Below are positions 1 to 28,540 of a DNA stretch of 64,000 bases, piece after piece. Numbering within the stretch: the stretch's first letter is position 1; every line of letters starts with the position of its first letter. Where the stretch lies: contig NC_135998.1 of the NCBI RefSeq assembly GCF_048128805.1, positions 27,955,492 through 28,019,491 of the forward strand, written 5' to 3'. This DNA comes from Centroberyx gerrardi (taxonomy: Eukaryota > Chordata > Actinopteri > Beryciformes > Berycidae). The notes beneath the pieces were generated by a model. That model had not been told where the DNA came from, did no database searches, and saw only the letters and a list, made by a program, of their open reading frames with translations. The position numbers and the translations under genes were made by a program.

Positions 1-1437
1 TAAGGTCCGAACGTGTGAAACTTCCCTCTTATTGAATGCCACCCTCAGCGTTTAGGAAGGAAGGCATGTGACGGAGAGATCTCATGCCAGTCTGCGGTAA
101 CACCGGGAACACAAGTACTGCTTTTATATGATCTGAGGGTGGGAGATTTCACAGCCCAAGTCAGATGAGGGTCTGTGGTGGGCTGCTGCTCTGTGGCCTT
201 ATGTCCCTGTAATGCGTCTGAAGGCGTCATGTGCAGGGCCAGTAAGAGAGGGACCTCTTCATCACCCAAATTCACCAAGCCCATGAATAAAGCGACGGGA
301 GGGACTGGGGGGTACAAAAGCGAATCGGCGGTGATGGATTTTCATGTTTATTTCCAGGAGCCAGGTCTGCGTCCGTTCACAACAGCGCATCGAGTGTCTG
401 TGGAATTAACACGCATGATGTGTTGGGGGATTTTGCCATTTTCTCACAATGAGAAGTCTTTATCTGTTTTGACCAGCAGGCACACATTTGACGTTATTGA
501 ATATGACTTTCAAAATTGATGATTATATAAGTTCCTAACTGGAATGCTATGGTATAAAATATAGACTGTATCCACTGAACACATCGTGGATCAGACAGTA
601 CAGTTCAATGGGTATATTTCCTATCACATGCATAGACTCCCAGCTAAAGCAGGTTTTTTTTTTTTAGATTAATGGGTGAGGACCCAAAGGAGAGCCTGGA
701 GCACTGGGAGTATTTAATAAAACATCTGAAATTAATCTGAGTGAATGACTAGGTTATTTTTAGATTGTTAGAGCTCCTGAAATAAACATCTATAGTGTTT
801 GTGCTCCCTGGTAGTTTTTTTTTTTCTGTGTTGATAGTGTTGAATATTTGACTGTCAACACTGTAAACTGTAAAATAATAAGGATTCATCATGTAAAACA
901 CTATCTGCTTCCCACAAGTGCCCAGTTGTGTCTGTATCTCATAAAATAAATCTAAAGCACTAAGTTAGAAACAAATGCACATATGGATTGTAACAGTCGT
1001 GTGGTGTAAATGGGGAAAAATGATACAATTAATTATTTTTCAACCTCAAACTCCATGGCCTTGGCTTATTTTCTGTGAAGAACATGTGAAAGAGCACATT
1101 TTTACTGAGTACACATGGTATACTCCACCCTACATATTTACATCCCTGATCCCATGTTCGGGTCAGTAATGAAAGGGTAGAAACGGTAGGTGAAAACAGG
1201 CAGAGCATGGTAAATATCAAACAAAAAGCTGACTGACCACTTTTGCTCTCACACCTGTGTATGTACACACACACACACGTACGTGCATGCACACACTTAT
1301 GCACACATGTATTGTTTTTGGTCTTTCGCTCAATCAGATTTGTGGCGTATTTCATAGACTCAACACACAACCCTCTCCACCATGTTATAGACAGTAATGC
1401 CAAAAGAAAATGTCCCAAGCCTAGTCCCACCTCCACC

Positions 1438-1487
<50 letters not shown>

Positions 1488-3000
1488 ACAGTGTGTGGGT
1501 CACTACAATCCATCAATATAATCAAAAGAATCTCTACTCAGAGGGCCTCGGAGTAGGCGAGAGAGAGAGAGAGAAACAAATAGTGATGTGGAAGATGAGG
1601 AGGAATGTCATGATGTCCATGAGTGTCAAAGATGATGATAACGAGGATAATGTAGAAATCAATTCTGAGATAAAGATGAATATGATTTATGCCACCCATG
1701 TCTTCCTTATAGTGGATTTTTTTTGCATAAATCACAGCTTTATCACAAAAAACTGAAATGTTAAAGACATTGAAATTTAAAATCCCCATAATGTCCTGGG
1801 TCAGTTTGACCCAGCGGACCCATAACGTTCTGACACGGTGAGTAAATCCCTGTCAACCATGAATGAAATATCCAACTGTGGGAGTCCATGGATTCCTACT
1901 GGAGGTTTCTAAATTAGTTCATGGCTCCCTTTGAAGCCACTGGCAAGGTCAGCAGAGGGGCCAAGCAAAACTATAGAAGCAAACAGCAGAGTCGGGATGG
2001 AATGGACCTCATACTGTTTCACCAACTCAAAGAAACGCTTTTCTCGGGCACTCCACACTCACTTTCCTCCACCAAATTCCTCTCACATTCCTGTGCAGAA
2101 GCAAAGTCCCATATCTGCTTCCCCGTGGCAGGGTCACTGACCTCAGTCGCAGTTCTTGGGTCAGTGCTTGTCCTGTCGTCCCGAAGGTGTTCACACTATA
2201 GCTTATGGGGCAGAGATGGAGCCTCACACACACATGAAGAGGGCACACACTACCAAATTGTCCGAGTACAGTTTATATTTACATTACAAATGCGCTTGGA
2301 AATTACATTATTACAAGGATAACACTGATGAAAATTTTTGTATGAGACTTCTATCCTTTTATTTGTAATTGCATAATTTATCCAGGCTTGTTGCCATTTT
2401 ATACTATGAGCCTATTTATAAACAGCAGGGACAGATTCATTCACTGATCAGGCTGTTGTTAATGGTTTTTTTTTAATCTAAAATATCTAGACCATTTATT
2501 GTGATACATGTCCAAGTTATTATCTATTTTTCAATAGTGTATGGATGCTGTTTGGAATAAGTGTGTTAACAAATTCCTTGCAGAGTGAAGGTTAGGGTCA
2601 ATTGATGTGGAAATTGTATTTTTGTGTGAAATCATTGTAAGTGTATAAATTAGTTGACTTACTTAACACTACTTGATAAAATGTTATCGGTGATCCAGCT
2701 TCAAAGAAATAAAGTGTTATTTCAACATGTAAGAGCTTTTTTGGATGATAATTTGCTTAACAAGAAGGCGACCCTCTGGATCTTTGAGAATTCTTTTATT
2801 TCAGTTTATATTATCTGATTAAATCAAAGGAGAAATTTAACACATGAACTCCTCCATCACATATTTTGTTGATCATCTTTTTTACTTTTATGAGGTTTAT
2901 TCTTCTAATTAAAATTGCACTTGGACTGGGGAATCTCTAGTGATGGAAAATGTCTGACACAAACTGCTGAAGCACGCAGATTATACCAGTCTGGGTGGGT
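1..3000. other. No gene recognised
   Basis: I see no exon that I can assign. The stretch holds a CA repeat (about 1446-1485), a short GA tract (1558-1575), AT-rich DNA, and an AATAAA at about 2708 that could be the poly(A) signal of an upstream gene. Short open frames at 45-317 (minus) and 175-519 (plus) overlap one another and look like no family I know. Confidence 0.5.
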
Positions 3001-3267
3001 GTGATTTGATTTGATTTTTTAAAATTTTTTATTAGGATCTCTTTTAGCCCAACTGGGCTATTCTTCCAAGAGTCCTCAACATAAAACCATCACTTTAATA
3101 GATACAAACTGAAACAAACAATATTTGTACAATTAAAACACTTAAACCCATAATTAGCCCCATACATTGTGCAACACACAAAAAACAAAACAAAACAAAA
3201 AACAAAACATTTAAACATTAAAACAAAGTACAACAATTGATGTCCTGTATACAGCAGGGAACCCACC

Positions 3268-3921
3268 TTATATACATGATTTTCCATCAGTAAGTGCCTC
3301 CAACAATTGAACCACCTCCTCTTTACACACTGGTGAAAGAGCCATAGAGCAGGTTCTACCCTTCATGATATTATCATCAATAGACTGCACAATGGTTTTC
3401 ATAGAACTTGAGTGTTTAACCTTTTCTCTCAACATATTCACTTTAGTAACAAAGTAATCTGCAAAATGGTTTGCCACATTTGGTTTTGTTCGTATGTGCT
3501 CATCAACATCAACATTAGATGGAGGAGCTGAGACAGATGTTCCAAGGAGTCCTCGTATAATATTCCATGTATTCTTTGAATCATTTTTACAATCTCTGAA
3601 TGCATTCTTGTAAAGTGAAGCCTTCTTATTGCGATTTAATTTAAGTGCATAATTATGGAGCTTTTTATAGTTCTGTCTATCTAAATCTAATTTTGAATTT
3701 GATGCAACAACTTTTGCCCTTTTTCGTTCCATAAAAGCCTTGCTTAACTCATCATCTATCCAGGGGGCTGGACGTGCTTTAACAGTCCTTTTCCTCACTG
3801 GAGCATGATGCTCCATCACCTCTGTTAAGAGTTGAGTATAACATTCAGTGGCATGATCCAAATTATCCTCAAGATACACCAATTCCAAAGGAACCGCAGC
3901 TAAATCCTTATTAAAATTCAC
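3268..3921 (-). pseudogene. LINE ORF2, endonuclease-RT linker, RT missing
   Basis: This 217-codon frame continues the endonuclease after a +1 shift. It contains the APWIDDEL...RKRAK region and the TWNIIRGLLG motif that lie between endonuclease and reverse transcriptase in this group. It ends at EALTDGKSC, where the first RT block (GKS-x-GPD) should begin. The next bases (TATATAAGG on the minus strand) already belong to the 3' part of the element. No RT palm motif (FADD type) exists in the rest of the element. Confidence 0.7.
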
Positions 3922-4699
3922 ATTGGTTCAAATTTTTAAAACTTCTCTTAACAACAATACGTGGTGGTTTCTTGGGAACTCTGGTGTTTTTAGTTATCGT
4001 CACAATATTGTGATCTGTCCAACCAACAGGAATGGAATATCCTTCAGAACACTGCATTGGTAAACTGCTAAAAATCAAATCAATACATGTCTCAATTTTC
4101 TCATGGTTTCTAGTGGAAAATCTCGTTGTACTTGTAACCATTTGGCTTAAGTTACAGGTCTCAGCAAACCTTGACAATTTTATTCTATTTGTATTCTTTG
4201 TATCACTCCAATTAATATTGAAATCACCCAATAGGTGTACCTCCATCTTTTCTTCTGTTGCTTTATCTATACTGCTACACAGATCTTCCAGATAGGACAT
4301 GTTTGATTTGGGAGGTCTGTCAACACATCCAATAAGCATTGATAATTGATATGGCAACTGTATTTGTACCCATATTACCTCTACTTGACCAACACAAAGG
4401 TCGTCTCTCCTTTGAAGGCAAATATGATTTTGAATAAATAAAGCCACTCCTCCTCCATACCTGTTCCTATCTCTTCTCATCATATTGAATCCCTCAAGGT
4501 GAATCTGTCCATTATTAATTGTGTCATCTAAATGCGTTTCAGTTATGGCTAAAATATGCACATTATTATCCATCATTAAATCAGAAACCTCATGCATCTT
4601 AATAGGCAAGCTGCAAACATTAACATGTGCTAGATGCAATCCTTTCCTCGGCAATGACAAATCAATTGAGCGTACCTGTTTCCTACTTGGCTTTGACAT
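3911..4699 (-). pseudogene. LINE ORF2, apurinic-type endonuclease domain
   Basis: Starts at a true ATG (4699), 66 bp downstream of the inferred ORF1 stop. Its 262 residues show the EEP-fold endonuclease signature: NVCSLP near the start, TETHLD (catalytic Glu), DRNRYGGGVALF, GDFNINW (catalytic Asp/Asn) and WTDHNIVT (catalytic His). This enzyme nicks target DNA for target-primed reverse transcription. The motif set matches the L2/CR1/Jockey group better than L1. The frame breaks at about 3919, where a run of four T (gaatttt on the minus strand) has one base too many. Removing one restores the frame into the next segment. Confidence 0.75.
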
Positions 4700-4764
4700 G
4701 CTACAGAAAACAAAAAACCCATCATGAGTCCAGGGCTAGACACCCCATCAGACCATACACAGAT

Positions 4765-5571
4765 CTAGAATAACCACGGAGTAACCTTTGAGTCCCTATA
4801 CAACTGGTTGTTTATGTACAACTTGTCAACAATCAATGAGGTACGTGCATTTAATCTCCGGTACTCCTTCATAATTGGATATAGAATTTTCCTTCTCGCA
4901 TTTATCTCAGGAGGAAATTGATTGTTCATTCCAAAGGATGCATTCCTGAGTTCCCTGCCCTTGCTTTTAACAAGTTATTTTTCTTTAAAATGTTCAAATC
5001 GAGCCACAATGGCTCTCGGCCTACCCTCAGAAACTTTTCCCATTCTGTGAACGCGAGAGAAAGTGATGCGCTTAGTTGTTTCTGGTGTCATTTTTAACTG
5101 TTCAGTCATAAATTGCCGCACAGCAGATTCACAGTCTGTGTTAGTATAATCCGGGATTCCAGAGAACACAATATTGTCTCTCATGGAGCGGCATTGGAGG
5201 TCCAGCAAGGTTTCTCTTAGCTGCTTGTTCTCCTTTTCAATAGCAGCCACCTTATTCTCCACAGTTTGCATTGAGCATTTTAGCACCACATTCTCAGACA
5301 TCAAATCATCAATTTGCATCTGACTATATTCTAGGCTCACTCTGAGCTTGCCCACTTCCTCTCTCATGACATCCAATATCTCAAGCTTTGCAAGCCTTTT
5401 ATCAATGGATTGCAGCAGAGCAATTTCTACCTCCACTGTTGGCTCACTCCCATCACTATCAGAACGCGCTCTTTTGCCTGGGGAGGGTCTGGAATCCTCA
5501 TTGATATCCTTTAGGATATTCTTCTTGTCTCTTTCGCCAGTGTTCTCAAAGTTTGTATCTTTCTGAGACAT
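4765..5571 (-). pseudogene. LINE ORF1p (L1-type RNA-binding protein), one nonsense mutation
   Basis: From the ATG at 5571 the frame runs 198 codons to a TAA at 4975-4977. It then stays open in the same frame for about 69 more codons to a TAG at 4765. The continuation has the C-terminal domain pattern of L1 ORF1p (Phe-Pro-x-Glu-Ile, then Arg-Arg and Leu-x-Pro), so the TAA is best read as a nonsense mutation in a protein of about 268 residues. Residues about 60-125 look like a heptad coiled coil. An RRM-like region follows, with DNIVFSGIP and RVHRMG motifs. The N-terminus has a basic KRARSDSD stretch. In this family ORF1p is a trimeric nucleic-acid chaperone that coats the element RNA. Confidence 0.7.
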
Positions 5572-5869
5572 ATTCCCATTTGCTTTTCGATAGCTCACCT
5601 CAATAAATTTCTCCAGCTCTTCAATAGACTCACTGGAATCCAGGTTGTTGATCAGAGTTCAATCAGGCCCTATAGTTTGGGCCAGGTGTGATCACCAATA
5701 TCACCAATGATGAGTCCATGTAGAAGATAGTGGCGGAGTGCTGCACAGCTCAGCACGCTGCCAACAACAACACACTCACAACTGTGGAAATGAGGACTGA
5801 CCTCTGCTCTTCGCCCCCTTGGAGATCGCTGTGTTCGTAGTTATCTCAGCTGTCTCAGCACTAATTCCC

Positions 5870-6990
5870 TTCAACATCCTCCTGCTTAATTAAGAAATGT
5901 CTACAAAAGCTATTCCTATTTAGAACGACCTACATCTTGGACTAATCTGCAGCAAAACTGGAGGATATTAAATGGCTGTTATGTAACTAGGTGTTTTTCC
6001 CAGTGAGTCTAATCAGAAGAGAATGCCTGTAAATTAACTTTAAAAAAAACTTGTGTCAAGAGTCATTGGCCTCCAGTTTGCAAGTAAAACAAGAAGTAAG
6101 CACAAGTAATTTCCTCCCAAGACTCAATATCTCCATTGTTAAAGAGAAGTGAAAAGGTTTATTGCGTATTGAATCCTTTTTAAACGTATTACTCATATTT
6201 TTTTTTGTTGTTATTTTGTTTTGCATGGATGGTTATGTGTGGACACAAATTCATCGTTCCAGTTCATCACAGTTTATTACAGACACATTACATTATATTA
6301 CAGACAGGCACAATCTATAGGCTATATCTCCCCAGGGTTTTAACATCTTTACCACACCTCTTCACACACACTGATCAGACCTGATAATAGAGGTTCAAAT
6401 GGTGTATTATCATTTTAAAAGACTCCTAAAGACAGTGATGTTAAAGAGATACAGCCCATTCATCTGACATTATCTGTGTTTACAGTCAGTAGTTCTCAAG
6501 TGTCAGATCACAAGAACTATACACACAAACGACTAACTTTCTAATTTGAAAATTAGCATTAGGCCCATTATCTGTATAAGAAACCCCTACTTCAAAGAAT
6601 TGACCTGCTGAGAAATACCTGGTGAGGAACTTTTACTAAATGGGAAAAAAAGAAGAATACTAGTGAAAGACTCCCAGCCCTCAGGTGAGAATATTAACAT
6701 TTCAATTGTGTGATTGTTTTCGGATGAAAAAAAAACTCCCATTTTCCCCCACCACCCCTTTCATCAAAATATCTATCATCGCTCCATCCATCTGCCCTTT
6801 TCCCTACTTGTGCGTCAGTGATAGGTTCATTATTAGGTGTACGGTAGCTACAGCACCACTGAGTTTCTGCTTGAAATTGGGCAAGATCCCGTTAGATTAA
6901 AAATAAATTCCTTCTGTCATCTGACTAAAATGTGACTTCGTATGAATTGACATGGATTTGGGATGATTTTTTACTACTGTGCCAGTGGTC
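5870..6990. other. Upstream flank of scarb1, nothing recognised
   Basis: AT-rich DNA without a supportable exon. Short A- and T-runs occur, and no CpG-rich promoter signature is visible. It may hold distal control elements of scarb1, but I see no defined site. Confidence 0.4.
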
Positions 6991-7000
6991 TCCAGTGCGT

Positions 7001-7050
7001 CAGAGGCGTGGCCCGCAGAGTATAAACACGGCCAGCACGCTTGATAGCAG
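7001..7050 (+). promoter_or_regulatory. scarb1: scarb1 promoter 1a (TATA box)
   Basis: TATAAA lies at 7021-7026, 220 bp before the exon 1a ATG, with a GC/CACC-like GGCGTGGCC at about 7005-7013. The 18-bp core GCAGAGTATAAACACGGC (7015-7032) recurs exactly at the second promoter near 8727-8744, which marks both as copies of one promoter. Transcription probably starts near 7050. Confidence 0.65.
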
Positions 7051-7240
7051 ATCGGCCTCAATTGATCCGCTTCAATGTTATGACTGGACTTTAGGATATA
7101 ACGTATAGCACCGCAGTTCTTTATGCTGAGGCGGTGTCTTTCACACTTAAGCCTGTTTAGGTTTTACTGACAGCTCTCTGGCGAATATTACATTTCTTCC
7201 ATTAGCCTATAGGCGGCAGATATTGATCACTATAGCAAAT

Positions 7241-25802
<18,562 letters not shown>

Positions 25803-25803
<1 letters not shown>

Positions 25804-25822
25804 CACACACACACACGCACAC

Positions 25823-25877
<55 letters not shown>
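25803..25877. repeat. (CA)n microsatellite abutting the scarb1 stop codon
   Basis: Starts with the A of the TGA stop and runs about 75 bp, broken by two CG-containing units. It lies in the 3' UTR of both scarb1 mRNA forms. Confidence 0.95.
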
Positions 25878-27005
25878 ACTGGTGTAACGGCTCCTTACAA
25901 AAGGACTTCATCAACAGCTTATACCACTGAACTATCTTCATCTCAACACTTTGTCACATGGTGCTCTGTTCAATATATTTTTAATGAGACTTGCGAAGCC
26001 CAAGTCAAGTTTTGCCATATTTACTGTACTGTGTATAGTTTATGAAACCCGCAGCCGACGCCTAGTGTTCACCTCACTGAACGCTGTGATCTGTTAAATA
26101 GATTTGTGCCGAGGCTGTCGGGGTTGAGACTGCTGGTCTCCACACAGAGCCAGTGAAGCTCTGTCAAAGAAAACCACTCTTTGTACGTCTCAAGTTACAT
26201 GTAACAGTGAGAACTGTGGGCGCGTGTTCATTTTTCTCCATGTTGTTTCCACTTCTGCTGTAGCCTAGTCTGGCTCTCTATGTCTATATATCTATATGTT
26301 ATAATTCTTCCAAGACAGTGACTCTCTAGCAAGGAAATGAATTATGTCTAGCCTACACAGTGAAAAGGAAGCCAGCTGTGCTGCAGTGCAGAGAACAGTG
26401 TTATACGGTCATCCATGTTGATCCGAAACCATGTTATTGTTTGTTTTATCGCATAAACACTAGAGCACAAAAACTGTAGACAGTTACTAAGGTGGCTATT
26501 TTTACTGTGATTTTTAAACAAATGTTTCTATATCAAAAGCAAGGGAACCCAGAGGCAGAAATGCCTCATCTCTGTACAATGACTGCTAGGTGTATATTAC
26601 TACCAATGTGCCTTCATTAAGGGGAAGCATTGTCTTGCCTTTTATCCTAACTAACCTCCAGGTCCTCGTACTTCAAGCATTAATTGTACATTGTACAATA
26701 TAAATGAATACTACGGTTATATAAAAATGTGCACTAAGGATTATTGAGTTAGTAGGAGTCTATTTGAAATTGGATTTGTTGTTAGCGTCGAGCGGCTCAC
26801 GCTATGAAACAGTCTATCAATCAAGTGAAGCATTACATTAGCTCCTCACACTCCTACTTGTATACTACTGTCTTCTGTAAGGGTCTGAATGTATTTCATG
26901 AAACGGATGTGAATGATGCCCTTCGGTGTCCAAGACCACCTCATTATAGTTAAGAGACTGTATTATGGGAAACTTGGAGTTAATAAATGTGCCTTTGGTT
27001 AAACT
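25804..27005 (+). other. scarb1: scarb1 3' UTR
   Basis: Begins inside a CA microsatellite that touches the stop codon (25803-25877). The best poly(A) signal is AATAAA at 26982-26987, so cleavage is probably near 27005. The extent is inferred from that signal. Confidence 0.6.
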
Positions 27006-27379
27006 TCTACTGATGAATGCCTGATCTCTTTATTTGTCTGGGGGATAATGCCGATTTTGTGGCAGGATTCAAGTTCCAGCCGTGACCAGACGGACAAAAA
27101 CTGGCTGTTGAAATATGAAAATGGTACAAAGTGAGAATGGATGGGCGGGGTAGTGAAAGATGCCATGTAACAGGCAAAAATTGTGAGTGTGGTGGAATGA
27201 GCCTTTAGGTGTGTGATCCAGCCAGGTCTTATGAGAATCACTAGCAAATTAGCGATGGATCACTTTATCATATAGGGCATCATTGCAGTACCTGGTGGCT
27301 CAGGGAGGACTTCACATAGTCCAGGGTGACTCAGTCCTTTTACAATAGATTCTGGTGATAAGCACTGGATGGCAACAAC

Positions 27380-28540
27380 TCATTAACTCTATCCAGTTGA
27401 TTAGCCTTTGGGCATGCTTCCTTTATCACCTTCCTGTTATAGACTCTGTTCAGAAGGTTGTCCACCTTGACTGCTGTCAGACTGAAGACACTTTTCTGGT
27501 CAGTCACATTATTCTCTGGATCTTTTGGAACTCACCATAACTGCCTCTTTGACTCGGTATGACTGGAAACTATCTACATACAGGATAATATTACTGACAG
27601 TAGGCTTTCTAAAAAGAGAGGTGGGATAAAACCCACTGCTGTCCAAATCCGACAAGTGTATACTGTCCTTACAGCGCTCTAGGATTAGTTTAATGTGAGG
27701 ATTGATGTTGTTCAAGTATTAAGAGAAGCACTCCCCACAGATTATATGACCCAAACGCTTGTTTTGCATGGCTCCAACACTTCTCCTATTGACCTCCAGC
27801 ATAGGGTGAACTGTAGCAGGATCCCATGGCACTTTGTTGATCCATTCAGTCAGACGCACTGTACAATGTGAATGAGGCATTTCAATGAGTTCTGAGGAAA
27901 TGATCCATGCCAGTTTCACACATCATTACTTATCACATATCATTCACATTCCCAGATGCCACCAGTGGATGATAATGATTGTGAATTTCATGTATGCTTG
28001 TATATATTTATGGATGAATGTATCCCCTTTATATACAGTATATTTATGGATTTATCAGATACGATGTACAGAATAGTGAGGGCAGGAGTCTTGGTCTGAG
28101 GATAAGGTAGTAGCCTGTTTGGATGATAATGATAGTGACTTTTATATATGCTTATATATGTATTATCTTCATTTTCCTGCTGTGTTGAACTGTGTGTATT
28201 TGTTATTGTTTTGTTAATTTTATATGGTTTTATGTAATGCTACTGAGTGACACCCAAATCCCCCCCCCATGGGGATTAATAAAGTACATCTGTATCTGTA
28301 TCTGTATCTGACAGGGAGAAAAAACAAAATGGCCTAACAAAGTAATCCAAACATTTACACATAGGTTCTGTTAAGCTGTCGTTTCCACTTCTAACTGGTC
28401 TGCCTGCCGTTTTCAGACTTGTGCGCATTGGGAAGCATATAGAATGAGGTAATGCTTGGATTTTAATGAAGAGGAATTTGAACTCTTTATCTGTAATACA
28501 GCCTTTATCTTTAGTCATAACGTCTTTCAGTTCTTCCAAG
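27380..28540 (-). mobile_element. Degenerate Penelope-like retroelement (RT part)
   Basis: On the minus strand, 28539-28276 reads ITDKEFKFLF, then GRPVRSGNDSLTEP and LDYFVRPF, the GRP-VS-G-SLTE and FxRP blocks of Penelope-like reverse transcriptase. After an interruption, 27715-27509 reads LNNINPHIKLILE and TSLFRKPTVSNIILYVDSF, the family's LxRKPT-xN-LL-x-SxHP block. Beyond that, down to about 27380, degraded thumb/linker sequence (NRVYNRKVIKEA) appears in another frame. Stops and shifts occur throughout. No GIY-YIG endonuclease was seen. Confidence 0.65.
27950..28311 (+). mobile_element. LINE/SINE 3' tail inserted in the Penelope-like relic
   Basis: Ends ATGGGGATTAATAAAGTAC followed by an (ATCTGT)n tail, the usual 3' end of fish L2/RTE-type elements, on the plus strand. 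It interrupts the Penelope-like frame just after YFVRPF. Two related ATGATAATGAT-containing segments at about 27967 and 28120 form an imperfect direct repeat. Confidence 0.5.

Larger units (their letters stand above)
3000..5650 (-). mobile_element. Internally deleted non-LTR retrotransposon (LINE)
   Basis: Read on the minus strand, the order is ORF1 (coiled coil plus L1-type RNA-binding domain), a short spacer, ORF2 endonuclease, the linker before reverse transcriptase, then an abrupt jump near 3268 to a 3' UTR. The 3' UTR carries a short inverted repeat (AGCCCA/TGGGCT) typical of fish LINE tails and ends in a TCAAA-type tail (about 3003-3020 on plus). The reverse transcriptase is gone although both ends remain, so this is an internal deletion and not the usual 5' truncation. 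The endonuclease resembles the L2/CR1/Jockey group, while ORF1 is L1-like. The 5' boundary (5650-5860) is uncertain. Frameshift and nonsense mutations show it is dead as an autonomous element. Confidence 0.75.

Noticed and set aside
45..519. Overlapping open frames on both strands at the left edge
   Set aside because: No domain, no splice context I trust and no family resemblance; the frames are mutual shadows.
1029..1488. Long frames with CVCVCV or HTHTHT translations
   Set aside because: They come from CA/TG microsatellites; the same holds at 12089-12532, 13952-14221, 25607-25879, 48846-49269 and 54935-55515 outside the real exon.
1796..1818. Inverted repeat TGGGTCAGTTTGACCCA as a regulatory site
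   Set aside because: Short stem in repeat-like sequence, far from any recognised gene; could be a MITE scrap but nothing supports a call.
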